Source: Bradyrhizobium erythrophlei (GTDB lineage: Bacteria > Pseudomonadota > Alphaproteobacteria > Rhizobiales > Xanthobacteraceae). From it: a stretch of DNA of 64,000 nucleotides. The stretch lies in contig NZ_LT670818.1 in NCBI RefSeq assembly GCF_900129505.1, forward strand, positions 3,286,001 through 3,350,000, written 5' to 3'. The position numbers and the translations under genes are program-made. Shown in pieces: positions 10,201-20,292 of this stretch; position 1 is the first letter of the stretch; each line of letters opens with the position of its first letter. The notes beneath the pieces are model-generated. The model made no database searches. It worked only from the letters and a program-made list of their open reading frames with translations, and was not told where the DNA came from.

Positions 10201-10355
10201 CGATCGTCGGCGGTCTCTGCGTCTCGCAACTGTTGACGCTGTACACAACGCCGGTGGTCTATCTCTACATGGAACGGATCGCCAGCTTCATGGCTACGAC
10301 CAGGACCAAGGCGTTCAAGCCGAAAGCCGCGATTCAACCATTGCCGTCAGAATGA
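7242..10355 (+). CDS. RND efflux permease, HAE1/MdtB type
   Basis: A 1037-residue inner-membrane proton antiporter, full length for the AcrB/MdtBC family. It starts with GTG. The TM4 proton-relay pair is intact as Asp401-Asp402 (GFVVDDAIVVIEN), and the TM10 lysine is Lys922 in GIVKKNAIMMIDFA. Two large periplasmic loops and twelve membrane segments are evident. It is the second gene of the adaptor-permease operon; no outer-membrane factor follows, because an IS30 remnant comes next, so the pump probably uses one encoded elsewhere. The intact OprM/NodT-type gene at 50034-51611 is a possible partner. Confidence 0.93.
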   Translation: MNISKRFVERPVATALLTLGVVLVGIVAYLLLPISSLPQVDFPTIAVQASLPGADAETMAATVASPLEQQFANIPGVTQMTSTSTLGMSNLTLQFDLNRNIDGAAQDVQTAINAASGLLPKTMPNPPTYHKVNPAQFTAISIVMQSDTIPLPKVMDDATNLVAQTLSQIPGAGFVDMPGSSKSAIRIQLDPMKIASMGLSLEDIRAALVVATTNGPKGTLNGSQRSVTLDANDQLLSSTNTNAAIVAYRNGSPVRISDIGRAIDSVENTTMGAWYNNRKAVTIDVHLQPGANAVEVVKGVKAALPALRLRLPPSVQLTTAGDSTVAVRAAVSDVQRTLLITIGLVVLTIYVFLKSLSATIIPAVTIPVSLIGTFGIMYLLGYSLDNISLMGLTIVVGFVVDDAIVVIENIVRHVEDGASPIAATLKGASEIGFTVVSMTVSLIAVFIPLLQMSGMVGRLFREFSVTVSVALIISAIVSLTLTPMMCALMIRGHQPESRRGLASRALERGFALFEAGYKRSLLSIIAHPRLVMLSFAATLALTAYLFIVIPKGFFPQQDIGLISASTQAAQDISFEAMAARQQAVVDLIMKEPAVETVRSNLGGSGLMNTGNLQIILKPQSDRSVTADQVIARIRKQMSVMTGVSLAMQAVQGINVGGRISQTQFQYTLQDPNLPELYKWADTMVAELRKLSEIRDIASDLQSAAPHASIVIDRDTATRLGVTPQAIDDTLYDAFGQRQVATIFTQLDQHKIVMEVDPKFRVDTGALDNLYIGNNAGKQIPLSTFAKVGTSVAPLAINHQGLFPSVTLSFNLAPNVALGDAVTAVNTLKTRIGVPATIQTGFQGTAQAFQASLATQPVLIVAALVAVYIVLGVLYESMVHPITILSTLPSAGVGALVALMLTGGQLDVMGLVGIILLIGIVKKNAIMMIDFALTAERGGMSPRQAIIQACILRFRPITMTTLCALLGALPLALGTGVGSELRRPLGIAIVGGLCVSQLLTLYTTPVVYLYMERIASFMATTRTKAFKPKAAIQPLPSE

Positions 10356-10414
10356 CAGCCTTTTCATCCAATGGCCTCATGCGCGCTCCAAAGACCGCTG
10401 TTGGCGCGGCGAGT

Positions 10415-11415
10415 TCAACCGATCGCTGCAACACATTCTGCGAACTTCGCAGCTGGAGTCAGATAGAGCAAGGTCTTTCGTGACCTTTGATTGAACTGTC
10501 TTGCGATGGCACTGAGCTTGGCCTGGCTGTGCAAGGACAGATCGGTGCCACGCGGAAAGATATTGGCGCAGCAATCTGTTGGTGTTTTCGTTTGACCCGC
10601 GCTGCCAGGGACAGCGAGGGTCACAAAATAGACGTCGACCTCGGTGGCCAATGTCAGGCGCTGATGGTCGGCAAGCTCCTTACCTCTGTCCCAGGTCAGC
10701 GACCGGTAAAGTTCGCTTGGCAGTCGCTGCGATTGCTTGATCACCGCCGAGACAACGCTTTCGGTGTCCTTGTTCGCAACCCTGACCAGCATCACGTAGC
10801 GCGAATGGCGCTCGACAAGTGTTCCGACGTAGCTGTTCCTCGATCCGCCGATCAGGTCGCCCTCCCAATGGCCTGGGACCGCACGATCTTCAACAGACGG
10901 TGGTCGTTCGCTGATGGATACAGCGTTCTTGATCTGGCCGAGCCCGTTCCGTTTCAGGCTGGCGTGCCTGGAGCGGCGGATCGTGCGCCTCGCTCTCAGG
11001 TGCTCAAGAAACTCCTTTTTCAGTACGCCGCGCGCTTGAACGAACAGGCTCCGATAGATCGTCTCGTGTGACACCTGCTTTTGAGGCTCACCCGGATATG
11101 TGCGCTTGAGCCAGCCAGCAATTTGCTCCGGTGACCATTGCCGCCGCAGCCCGATCGATACTGTCTGCCTCAAGAACGGACGGCAAGCCAGCTTGCAAAG
11201 TTTGGGACGCCGCGCCCGATCCCAGGCGGCCTGATCGGACCCAGCAGCCCGATAGCGGTCCGCTCCTCCATTGCGACTGACCTCGCGGCTGACGGTCGAT
11301 GCAGATCGTCCCAAGTGGCGCGCAATCGACCGCAACGAGCAGCGCATGCTGAGCCATCGAGAGAATCTCCTCTCGTTCCGAAAGACTGAGTGCCTGTTTG
11401 GCGCTGCATCCTATG
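10415..11415 (-). pseudogene. IS30-family transposase, several frameshifts
   Basis: DDE transposase of the IS30 family, clearly decayed. The HTH (SLRSIARHLGRSASTVSREV), the GHWEGDLI segment with the first catalytic Asp, and the C-terminal RKTLLYLTPAAKF block are visible. The N-terminal family motif LSLSEREE is in a different frame from the HTH, so one frameshift lies near 11350. A missing base near 10622 and an extra base near 10562 shift about 20 codons, replacing the expected CPWQRGSNENTNRLLRQY block, which carries the catalytic Glu; that block is readable in the neighbouring frame. The element is therefore inactive. Clear terminal inverted repeats were not identified. Confidence 0.85.
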
Positions 11416-11569
11416 TTGATCGAATCTTGCGCGGTGCCTATGCTGCGGAATTGCCTGTTCAAGCGCCAACCGTATTCGATTTGGTCGTGAGCCAGAAAGC
11501 TGCAAGGCAACTTGGCCTTTACAGCCACGCAAAAAGTTCGAGTGAAGGCCGGTTTATTGATCAGCAACC

Positions 11570-14518
11570 TCACCCAGTAGTGTCTGCGTTCACCGGTAGT
11601 GTGAACTGAAACGTGGCTCCGTGGGCTACGTTTGCCGTGGCCCAAAGCCGGCCACTGTGGCCTTCCATGATCGAACGGCAGATCGAGAGTCCCATCCCCA
11701 TGCCGCCGGATTTGGTGGTGAAGAAGGGGTTGAACAACTGGCCTGCATTCTCGCCGGAGATCCCTGCGCCGCAATCCGTCACGCTTACGATCACTTGGCC
11801 TGTCGCGTCCTGGCCTGATCGGATCACTAATTCGCGCGACCGATCCGTGACCGATTGCATCGCTTCAATGCCATTCATCACTAGGTTGATAATCACCTGC
11901 TGCAGTTGAACCCGATCGCCCAGGACCGTGGGGAGAGCGGACGCCAACTCCGTTCGTAACGACACCTGGTGGCTGATCAATTCACGCTGCACCAGCGCGA
12001 TGGTCTCCCCGACGACGTTGTTGACATCGAGTGGTACCATTTCAATGTGGGATTGTTTCGCCAGCGCCCGGACCCGGCCGATCACCTTACTCGCCCGATT
12101 GCCGTCGTCTATTACCCATTCCAACGAGCGGCGCACTGCGTTCAGGTCGGGGATTCCGCGGTCGAGCCAAAGGAGACAAGCTTCAGCGTTGGTTATGACA
12201 CCGGCGAGCGGCTGGTTCACTTCATGGGCGATCGAGGCCACCAGCTCCCCCATCGTCGTGACGCGATTCACGTGCGCAAGCTCCATTTGGGCGTCGAGGA
12301 GGAGCTGTTCACTGGCGCGCAGCTTCTCTTCCGCCCGCTTGCGGTCGGTCATGTCGAGGACAAAGGCAACACCTTCGTCTCGTTTCCACTCGAAAAGTGC
12401 GCCGGCGATCAGAACCGGCACGCGGCTGCCGTCTTTGCGGAAATATTCCTTCTCGTAGGGCCTGCAGCTCCCAGTGGCGTTGACCTGGGCCAGCGCATCC
12501 TGGTCGGCGGCGAGCCACTCGGCGGGAGTCAGCTCTGCCCACCCCGTTGGACCCGAGATAAGGTCTTCATGGCTGTAGCCAAGCATGTCGAGAATGGCTT
12601 CGTTGGCCTCGATGATTCGGCCCTGAAAATCCCAGATCATGATCCCGATGATGTTCGAATCGACCAGGCGGCGGATCCTGGCCTCCCGTTCCCGTAGATC
12701 GTTGTACAGACGGGCGTTCTCGAGGGATATCGCCGCTTGTGACGCCAGCAGTTCCAGCACCGAGATCCGGGCGGGCGTGAACACGTGCGATGCCAGATTG
12801 TTCTCGAGATAGAGCACCCCGATCAGTTTGGATTGCTTCACCAGAGGCAAACAGAGAACCGACCTGGCATGGCTCTGGCAGATATACGGATCCGCCGAGA
12901 ACTCATTCTGGACCAGTGCGTCATCAAGGATCACGCTTTCCCGCGTCCGGATCACGTAATGGAGGACGGATTCGGGAAGCTCGGCTGGCGAGGCGGCCGT
13001 CTGGCGCAGCGTGACCTCAACCCGGCCGCGGCCGGTCGTGGCTTCTGCCGCGATCCGTGGCTCATCGTCCGGGAACAGAATCAGCAAACCACGCTCTGCG
13101 CCGGCGTCCTCGATTGCGATCCGCAACAGCGTCTTGATGAGCTCACCGAGGACGATTTCGCCGCACACCGCCTGCGCGGCCTTGAGCACCGTCCCGACAT
13201 CCAGCTGTTCGACGCGCGCGCCGATGGTTGCGGTGGGAAATGCAGAGACCTGCGCGTCACGGAGGTCGGGATGAAGATGCTCGAGTTGTCGCACCTTGCC
13301 GTCGGCGCCCCAGCGCAGATAGCCTTGACGGGCGTCCTGCAAATACACACGGGCAATCTTCTCGAAGCCGCGCGCCGCATAGAAGCGGGACGCGAGTTCG
13401 TTGGCGAGCGCCTCATTGTGAACAAAGCCGTTTGCGCGAGCCGAGCGGATGGCCTGTTCGTAGAGAGACATGGCGTCGATGTCGCGGCCGTCGATGCGAG
13501 CAATCTCCGCGCCGACCAGCGCGGCGCGGTTTTCGAAATTATCCGGGCAGTTCGCCGCCCAGAGCAGGAGCTGCCGGTGGCGAACGGCCAATTCGTCGAC
13601 ATGTTGCCGCCGCTGGTCCGCCGGCGCGGTGTCGCAGGATGCAGCGCAAGTCAGCGCGCTGTAAAACTGATATTCGGCCTTTTCGAAGTAGGATGGCGAT
13701 GTCCACATCAGCCGTTGCGCCCGAGACGAGGCCTCAATGGCCGACGCATAGTCACCGGCAAAGAAGCGCGCTTGCAGCTTGCGGACCCAGTACCAGCACT
13801 CGACAAACGCCAAATCCGGATTTTCTGAAAAATGGCGCTCGATCCGACGCTCATCAAACTGATCATCGTCGAAGGAGCCGAATGTCGGCGTCAAACCGCG
13901 CAGCGTCCGGATCAGCCCGAGCTGGGGGGCGATGGAGTTAATGACAAACCCGAACCGCGCCTTCTGCGCGAACGCGAGGCCGTGCAACGCTTCGCGTTCC
14001 ACCTCGGCAAGCGGATCGCCCGCCGCGAGAAGGTTCGTGTTCAATTCGTTGCCGCAGTAGGCGGCGTAAGTGAGGTCGCCGACCTTGGTTGCCGCCTCGA
14101 ACGCGCGGCGCACCAGATCGCGGCCAGCCCGAACATGTCTCGTCCACGGCAGGACGACATTGCCAAAGTCCATATAGATCCTGGCCCGGAAACGTGTCAG
14201 TCCGCGTCCTTCGACCAGGTCATAGCCGAGCTGACCGAAGCGGTACGCCGCCTGGTAGTCGCCGAAGCATGCGCCCGCGATAATGCCAAGGAACGTATAG
14301 GCGGCGCACGAAGCGTCGCAGTTGCCGCGCTCAAGGCTGAGATTGACCGCTCGGCAGATAACCAGGGCAAGCAGGTTCGCATCCGTATACAATGCAGGTG
14401 GCCCGATCTTGGTCAGAACGTCCAACGTCGCGAGGGATGCCGGGTCGCTCATCAAAGGCAGCTCGATGAGTTCCTCGATCGTGCTGCTCCCGAGCTGCGA
14501 CCATATCCGCTTCGCGTC
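11570..14518 (-). pseudogene. C-terminal part of split Ser/Thr kinase-ATPase-histidine kinase: TPR-like, GAF, PAS, HisKA, HATPase
   Basis: This is the 3' part of a giant signalling protein whose 5' part is at 14331-17066. The frame carries, in order, the helical repeat region that continues from the ATPase, a GAF domain (about 13150-12700, ending [19 protein letters not shown]), a PAS domain ([16 protein letters not shown]), a HisKA domain with [14 protein letters not shown], and an ATPase domain with VTDCGAGI and [12 protein letters not shown]. The split lies near 14510-14518, where one base shifts the frame: the upstream frame reads [11 protein letters not shown] and this frame resumes with [15 protein letters not shown]. 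All histidine-kinase boxes are intact, so it could still act if translated from an internal start such as the ATG at 14452. Confidence 0.85.
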
Positions 14519-17066
14519 GCGCTTCCCCTTCCGTTGGGTGTGGCGACCAGTCGATGCCCAGATGCCGGAGGTAGTCGAGACCGACGGCGATCGCCCGGCT
14601 GCCCTGATCGAGGGTCGTGTACAGATCCGCCCGCAGGCAGGCGACGCTTGCGCGTTCGACCGTCGTTGCTGCGCGGGTCGACAATGCCGCCAGGCGCTGC
14701 TCCGCTTCCGCCAGCGCGCCTGTGAGGAATTCGCATTCGGCCCGGTGCAGCTCCAGCGCAAAGGCGAGCTCGTGCCGGCGCTCCCACGAGTCTTCCGCCA
14801 GCAGCGCCGCGCCGGCGGCGAGATAGATCAGCGCGGAGGCACAAGCGGTAGACACCTTCGCGCGCTTGCCCGCGATCAGGTTGAGCTCGGCCAGTTGCTC
14901 GCGCTCGTCTCGCGAGGTGATCAGTGCGGCGCCGCGGTTGAGCTGATTGACGATATCGAAGATGGCCTCTTCGTGTTTTTCCGCAGGGGTATGCGCTACG
15001 AGCAGCCTTCCGATGCGGAGGTGCGCCTCGGCACGCAACCGTTCCGGTATGAGAGAATAGGCGGCCTCCTGGACCCGGTCGTGGGTGAACTTGTACGAGT
15101 CCACCAGGTGCTCGGCCAGCTCCAGACGAACGGCCTCCCACAGATCCGAACCGACGTCCTCGTTCGATTTCCCGAGAACGATCGAAAGCATCCCGATTTC
15201 GGTGACGTTACCGAGGCAGGCGAGCTGCTGCAACGCCGCGCGAGTCTCGACGGGCAGGCGGGTCAATCTCCCGACCATGAGGTCCACCACATTGTCGGTG
15301 TACCCCTTGGCGTGAACGCGATCGAGCTCCCAGTGCCAGCGCGCCGCGTCATGATCGAAGCGGAGCAACCCCTCTTCGGCAAGCGCAGAAATGAACTGAA
15401 TGGCGAAAAACGGATTGCCACCCGTCTTCTCGTGCACCAGTCGCGCCAGCGAGGCGGAATCCCCCGGTGCGCAGCCAAGCGCATCGCCAATGAGCCGCTC
15501 CAGGTCTTCTCGGGCGAGCGGCGCAAGACTGATCTCCTGCACGAACGCTCCCGCCTTGCGGACAGCATTGAGTGTGCGCAGCAGCGGGTGAGAGGGAGTG
15601 ACTTCGTTGTCCCGATAGGCGCCGACCAGCAGCAGGTGCCGCACTTCCGAATGCGTAACCAGATGCTCGAGCAGGTCGAGCGTCGCCGCATCCAGCCATT
15701 GCAAATCATCGAGGAACAGCGCAAGCGGGTGCTTCTTGCGCGCGAATACCGCAAGGAAGCACCGGAAAACCATTTGGAAGCGATGCTGCGCGTCCTGCGG
15801 CGGCAAATCCGCGACCGGCGGCTGTTTGCCAATCACAAGTTCCAGTTCGGGAACGAGGTTGACCATGAGCTGACCGTTGGGACCCAGCGCCTCGCTCAGG
15901 GACTTCCGCCACCGGCCAAGCTCGGCCTCGCTTTGGCTCAGGAGCGATCGGACAAGACGCTGGAAGGCGTGGCCCAAGGTCGCGTATGGAATATCGCGCT
16001 TGTACTGATCGAACTTGCCGGACGCGAACAGGCCACGTGAAGGTACGAGCGCCCTGTGCAGTTCGTTCACCACCGAGGATTTACCGATGCCGGAATATCC
16101 GGATACGAGCACGAACTCCGTGCTGCCTTGGGCCACAACTCTGTCGAAAGCTGCAATCAGCGCCTCAATCTCGCGCTCCCGGCCGTAGAGCTTCTCCGGG
16201 ATCAGCAGCCGGTCCGACCCATCGTGCTCGCCAAGCGGAAATCCGTCGATGCGGCCATATAACTCTAGGTCCGCGAGGCATTTTCGAAGATCAGCCTCGA
16301 CACCAGCGCCAGTCTGGTAGCGCTGCTCGGCGGTCTTGGCGAGCAGCTTCATCACCAGTGCTGCGAGCGGCTCCGGGATGTCTGCAACACGCTCGTTGGG
16401 CGGGATTGGTTGCCGCGCGATATGGCAGTGCACCCACTCCATCGGATCGGCAGCGGTGAAGGGGAGCTGCCCCGTCAGCATCTCGTAAAAGGTGACGCCT
16501 AGCGCATAGAGATCGCTGCGGGAGTCCACCGAGCGGTTCATCCGGCCGGTTTGTTCCGGCGCCATGTAGGCGAGCGTCCCGGCGATCACCTCCGGCGGGG
16601 CCGGGACTTGGCGCTCGCGCGGCAGACGCGAGGCAATGCCGAATCCCGTCAGCCACACCCCGCCGCTTGCCGCATCCACCAGGATGTTTGCCGGCTTGAT
16701 ATCCTTGTGGATCAGGCCTCGCTCATGCACTCGGCGGAGCGCCCCCGCGAGAGGGATCGCGATGCGCAGGAAGCGCGATAGGTCCAGTGGCCGGCCAAGC
16801 AGTCGATCGACCGGCACACCGCCAGGATCCTCAAGTACCAGCGTCATGCGATCGTTGTGGCGTGTCAGCGCGACGGGTCGCGCCGCCCAGCCTGCGTCAA
16901 GTTCGGCCTTGAGCGCATATTCGTGTTCGAGCCGCTGGACGCAACCGAGCGAAGATTCGTCAGCCGCAACGAGCAGGATCGGCGCCAACCCGATGCCAGA
17001 GCCCCGGAAGAGAGAAATATCTCCCTCCCGCAGCGGCGAGAATGCGTAGCTCGAGAACTCGTTCAC
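14331..17066 (-). CDS. N-terminal part of split multidomain kinase: Ser/Thr kinase-like plus AAA ATPase
   Basis: The first 911 codons of what is normally one protein of about 1,800 residues (Ser/Thr kinase-like, AAA/PknB-type ATPase, GAF, PAS, histidine kinase). A kinase-like domain spans about residues 1-265, with HKDIKPAN at 120-127 where HRD is usual, and GFG at 141-143 where DFG is usual; this suggests weak or absent kinase activity. The ATPase begins near 293 with Walker [10 protein letters not shown] (323-331) and Walker [13 protein letters not shown]. After about residue 850 the frame departs from the family ([16 protein letters not shown]) and runs to a stop at 14331, so the last 60 or so residues are frameshift product. 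Confidence 0.85.
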   Translation of the reverse strand: MNEFSSYAFSPLREGDISLFRGSGIGLAPILLVAADESSLGCVQRLEHEYALKAELDAGWAARPVALTRHNDRMTLVLEDPGGVPVDRLLGRPLDLSRFLRIAIPLAGALRRVHERGLIHKDIKPANILVDAASGGVWLTGFGIASRLPRERQVPAPPEVIAGTLAYMAPEQTGRMNRSVDSRSDLYALGVTFYEMLTGQLPFTAADPMEWVHCHIARQPIPPNERVADIPEPLAALVMKLLAKTAEQRYQTGAGVEADLRKCLADLELYGRIDGFPLGEHDGSDRLLIPEKLYGREREIEALIAAFDRVVAQGSTEFVLVSGYSGIGKSSVVNELHRALVPSRGLFASGKFDQYKRDIPYATLGHAFQRLVRSLLSQSEAELGRWRKSLSEALGPNGQLMVNLVPELELVIGKQPPVADLPPQDAQHRFQMVFRCFLAVFARKKHPLALFLDDLQWLDAATLDLLEHLVTHSEVRHLLLVGAYRDNEVTPSHPLLRTLNAVRKAGAFVQEISLAPLAREDLERLIGDALGCAPGDSASLARLVHEKTGGNPFFAIQFISALAEEGLLRFDHDAARWHWELDRVHAKGYTDNVVDLMVGRLTRLPVETRAALQQLACLGNVTEIGMLSIVLGKSNEDVGSDLWEAVRLELAEHLVDSYKFTHDRVQEAAYSLIPERLRAEAHLRIGRLLVAHTPAEKHEEAIFDIVNQLNRGAALITSRDEREQLAELNLIAGKRAKVSTACASALIYLAAGAALLAEDSWERRHELAFALELHRAECEFLTGALAEAEQRLAALSTRAATTVERASVACLRADLYTTLDQGSRAIAVGLDYLRHLGIDWSPHPTEGEARREADMVAAREQHDRGTHRAAFDERPGIPRDVGRSDQDRATCIVYGCEPACPGYLPSGQSQP

Positions 17067-17492
17067 GAGGGCCTCCTGACAGGAGGACTACTTTAGTGCA
17101 TTGACCTGCTTACGTTTTCTTTAGCCCATCAATCTAAAAACCGACGCCAAAAATGCGGCGATATCACGATCGGTGGTATATTACGGCTAGCCGATGGGGA
17201 GAGCCATGTCGGCCTTTTGCTCTTAAAGCCGGCTGGCGAGGAAGAATGCGACTGACTTCCGGGATGGCACAAACCGAGCCAGGGGTTTGGCTTTGTTGCA
17301 CAAGGCATGTTCGCCACGGGATCACCGACCGTGACTTCTCGGAAGTCACGGTTACGGTCTTCTCGGCGGCCCTGCCGATGGTGACGCTGTCTGGCGCGCC
17401 GATGCTTGCCCATTGAGCAAACCTGGTGCGCTTGGTCTCGGAATTCGAAGGGCGGCATATCGCTTGTGGCAATGGCCGCCCAGGTGCTCCGA
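17067..17492. other. Intergenic region with perfect hairpin at 17328-17352
   Basis: No gene is supported. ACCGTGACTTC (17328-17338) and GAAGTCACGGT (17342-17352) form a perfect 11-bp stem with a 3-base loop. It lies about 140 bases past the end of the oxalate decarboxylase gene, but no T run follows on either strand, so a terminator role is doubtful. A GGCTTTGTTGCACAAGG stretch (17289-17305) resembles the ends of some IS5-type elements and may be IS debris. Confidence 0.4.
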
Positions 17493-18767
17493 TCAGACCG
17501 GCATGACTTCCGGCTTGTTCTTCGGGAATTTTGCGATCGTCGCCTCGCTTACGTTCAGGTGCTGGGCAACCATCGCCGGCGGCGTACGGGCAATCCAGTC
17601 GGACAGGGAAACATCCATGAACTGGGGAGCCCTGAACACCTCGAGGAACTGCAGATCGGTATCGCCGGTGTTCTTGATATAATGTCCGAGGTTCTTCTTG
17701 ACGTAGCCGATGTCGCCGGCATTGAAGTCCATGGTGACAGCGTTCGGGCCGGTGTTGAAGATCGTCATCTGCCCCTTGCCCTTGATCCAGTACTGCCATT
17801 CATCGGCGTTGGGGTGCCAGTGCATCTCGCGCAGGCCGCCGGGACGCACGGTCACCAGTGCGGCGGCGATCGTTGTGGAAACGGTGAAGTTGCGGCTGTC
17901 GGCAATGTGCACCGTACCGCCCTTGGTTTCGCGCGCCGGGGCCCCCGATCCGAGCGAGAAGGTGAACGGGTGCGGCGGCGCGCCCTTTCCGCTCACCGCG
18001 TCGCGGTCCGCGGCCAGATCGCCGGGTAAATTGCCCTGGAAGATGTAGAGGTCGCGCAGCGGTATATCCTTGAACGTTTCGACAGGAACACCGAAGTTCT
18101 GGGCGAGGATATCCGGCGGCGTATGCGTGAACCATTCCGACACCAACAGGGTGGTGAACTCGGAGGCCTTGCCTTCATCGAAGCATATCAGGAACTCGCA
18201 GCCGTCCGGGCCGAGCCCCTGCAGTGAATGCGGCAGGCCGGCGGGGAAAAACCAGAGGTCGCCTTCTTTCACGTCAGCGATATAGGGTCGGCCCAATTCG
18301 TCGAGAGTGGTGATCCGGCAGGTGCCGTAGGTCATGTAGGCCCACTCGGCAAACTGGTGCCAGTGCATCTCCCGGATGCCGCCGGACGTCAGCCTCATGT
18401 TGACGCCGGAGATGGTGTCGGCAACGGCGAAGGAGTCTTGTGTCACCTGGCGCGCCCAGCCGCCATTTTGAATGCGCCGTGGCGCGTTGTTGAACGAAGC
18501 CCAGCTCAGCGGCATATCGCCGACGTCGGTCGGCGGTGGGGAAAATGCAGCCGGAAACTGGTCCCTGATGGCCGGATTCTGTGGACCGGGATCGCTGACG
18601 CTCCTTGGATTCTTGGCGTTGACGGCACCTTGCGGCGGATCGTTCGGATTGCCGAAGGTGATATCGCTCCTCACCGGAGTAGCGGCATCCGCCGTGGTCA
18701 TTGTCGCTGCCGCCACCACTCCACCCGCGGCCGTCGCCGCCAACACGTCACGCCTTGAGAAAATCAT
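17493..18767 (-). CDS. oxdC: Oxalate decarboxylase, bicupin, Tat-exported
   Basis: Manganese bicupin that converts oxalate to formate and CO2, consuming a proton. The protein has 424 residues with a twin-arginine signal (SRRDVLAATAAGG, from residue 4), so it should act in the periplasm. Cupin 1 ligands are His135, His137, Glu141 and His180; cupin 2 ligands are His316, His318, Glu323 and His362. The active-site lid reads ASEFT (201-205) and keeps the Glu that serves as proton donor in decarboxylases, though the lid is not the classic SENST. The ATG at 18767 follows AGGAG; longer starts would bury the Tat motif. A shared activator/-10 motif lies upstream (18808-18850). Confidence 0.9.
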   Translation of the reverse strand: MIFSRRDVLAATAAGGVVAAATMTTADAATPVRSDITFGNPNDPPQGAVNAKNPRSVSDPGPQNPAIRDQFPAAFSPPPTDVGDMPLSWASFNNAPRRIQNGGWARQVTQDSFAVADTISGVNMRLTSGGIREMHWHQFAEWAYMTYGTCRITTLDELGRPYIADVKEGDLWFFPAGLPHSLQGLGPDGCEFLICFDEGKASEFTTLLVSEWFTHTPPDILAQNFGVPVETFKDIPLRDLYIFQGNLPGDLAADRDAVSGKGAPPHPFTFSLGSGAPARETKGGTVHIADSRNFTVSTTIAAALVTVRPGGLREMHWHPNADEWQYWIKGKGQMTIFNTGPNAVTMDFNAGDIGYVKKNLGHYIKNTGDTDLQFLEVFRAPQFMDVSLSDWIARTPPAMVAQHLNVSEATIAKFPKNKPEVMPV

Positions 18768-18807
18768 ATGTCGCTCCTGTTGCAGGAATTGAATTTCAAA
18801 CAATCGA

Positions 18808-18850
18808 GAAATAGTCGCGAGCTTTTCGCGCACCATTAAATTTGGGTTTA
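18808..18850 (-). promoter_or_regulatory. Recurrent activator/-10 motif, copy 1 (oxdC)
   Basis: On the minus strand TAAA-CCCAAA-TTTAATGG (18833-18850) is followed after 19 bases by TATTTC (18808-18813), which ends 40 bases before the oxdC start codon. The remaining DNA up to 19175 shows no supported gene. Confidence 0.6.
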
Positions 18851-19175
18851 AAAAGGGTGGAACTTGCATGCAGCGCCGACAGCGAACTAAAGATCGCAAT
18901 GCGAAATGCCAGCACGCTGCTCCGAACGTGATCTAGCCCGCGGGCCTATTTGCGCCATCAAATATTGGTTTCGGATTGCTCCCATTCGTTCTGAGTGGTC
19001 GCGGGATCGGCGTGGAGATTGCTCTAAACGCGTGTAACCCCAGATGCTGCATACGTAAGCTTCAGGTCGTATGTTCGCCCATCCGCAATCGATCTGCGTT
19101 GCTGCGTTGGGCAGAAGAGTCGGGAATGACCACGTTAAGTTTCCTGTCGTGACGGGCGATGGAGCTCCGCTGTTG

Positions 19176-19970
19176 CTATGCGTAGTGAAAACCGACCTGC
19201 TGCAATTCGAGCATCGTGCCGCCCGCACCGGGAATTAGAACGACGCCATCCACCAGATGGTTGGTCAATTCAGCCGCGAGCGCGGCATGCGGGAGTTTGT
19301 CAGGATTGAGGCCCGCTTTGATTAGGGCCGCTGCCTGTTCCCAAATGGCATTGTGACAGCACATGAAAACAACGCCGCGGCGCATCAGCGCCGCTATCGA
19401 ATTGTCCTCGCTGGAGAAGGGGCCCGCTGGGTCCTCATAGTTCGTGGGATCGGCAGCCGCGGCCTTCTGCTCGACGATCAGCGTGTTGGTCTTGAATTTC
19501 TCGCCGGCCAGTCTGGTGAGCTGATACTTGTCCCACATCTCCTGATCGTAGAGCGCTAGATCCGCCGTACCATGAGTAACCGAAACAGCGAGGAAATCCG
19601 GATGCTTGAACGACCATATCTGGGTATTAAGCGCGTTGCGCATCAGGCTCAGCCAGGGACCTGCGATGTCGATATTGTCCCAGGCCTGCTTGGGCACAGG
19701 TCCGTAGGCGAGCACTTCTGTCAATGCTTCGTGATCCCATTGCTGCCGATCGTTCAAGATCATAGGCACGGTTTTGAAATCGCGACGACGGGGTGCCTGC
19801 GTGAGACGCTTCTTCAACGCTTCAAGGTGGGCGGCACCGGGAGCCGTCAGCGCGGACTCAACGGCCGCTCCCGCCGGCTTTGCTGCAGCTGTCGCAAGAC
19901 CGATCGCGCCTGTGGCCACGGTCAAGGCGAATGTTCTCAGTATGCCTCTTCTGCCCTTGATGATTTTCAT
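19176..19970 (-). CDS. Secreted DsrE-like protein
   Basis: A 264-residue exported protein with a DsrE/DsrF-like fold in its C-terminal two thirds. It belongs to a family often misnamed 'transcriptional initiation protein Tat' because of its export signal. The N-terminus (GRRGILRTFALTVATGAIG) is compatible with a Tat or Sec signal. Typical family segments are THGTADLALYDQEMWDKYQL, VVFMCCHNAIWEQAA with two adjacent Cys, and the end TMLELQQVGFHYA. The function is unknown; DsrE relatives carry sulfur on Cys. The second ATG (19970) has AGGAG nine bases upstream, whereas the ATG at 19979 abuts the site. It lies beside cydAB in a block sharing one promoter motif. Confidence 0.8.
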   Translation of the reverse strand: MKIIKGRRGILRTFALTVATGAIGLATAAAKPAGAAVESALTAPGAAHLEALKKRLTQAPRRRDFKTVPMILNDRQQWDHEALTEVLAYGPVPKQAWDNIDIAGPWLSLMRNALNTQIWSFKHPDFLAVSVTHGTADLALYDQEMWDKYQLTRLAGEKFKTNTLIVEQKAAAADPTNYEDPAGPFSSEDNSIAALMRRGVVFMCCHNAIWEQAAALIKAGLNPDKLPHAALAAELTNHLVDGVVLIPGAGGTMLELQQVGFHYA

Positions 19971-19999
19971 GGACGTCATCTCCTGTTTACGTCTCAGGC

Positions 20000-20042
20000 A
20001 GATATGCAGCGACGTCTTTCGATGCCAATAAATCCGTTTTTA
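20000..20042 (-). promoter_or_regulatory. Recurrent activator/-10 motif, copy 2 (DsrE-like gene)
   Basis: Minus strand TAAA-AACGGA-TTTATTGG (20025-20042), then 19 bases, then ATATCT (20000-20005), ending 29 bases before the start at 19970. The last part of the core is the least conserved among the copies, and the hexamer is weak. Confidence 0.45.
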
Positions 20043-20212
20043 TGATGACAATCCTTCCGCAGACCTTGGTGGAACGCAGTGACGAGGCACAGGGTGTCCC
20101 GATGGAATTGTACCGCCGGGAAACTGAAGCGCATCGCTGCGCAATTTTTCTCCTGATCCGCTTGCCCGAGAACGCTGGCCAGCACGATCGCTGCAGTTCG
20201 AATTCGAAAAAT

Positions 20213-20255
20213 TGACCAGGAATTTAGTGGCCCTCCCTTGCCCGATTATTAATCT
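20213..20255 (+). promoter_or_regulatory. Recurrent activator/-10 motif, copy 3 (cydAB)
   Basis: TGAC-CAGGAA-TTTAGTGG (20213-20230), 19 bases, then TAATCT (20250-20255), ending 37 bases before the cydA start. It is divergent from copy 2, so the 322-base space between the two genes carries two back-to-back sites. Confidence 0.6.
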
Positions 20256-20292
20256 CGTCGCAGTGGTCTCGTCCTAGGCCGGGAGAACTACG

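Noticed and set aside
17289..17305. IS5-type terminal sequence
   Set aside because: A short resemblance only; no transposase frame or matching inverted end nearby.
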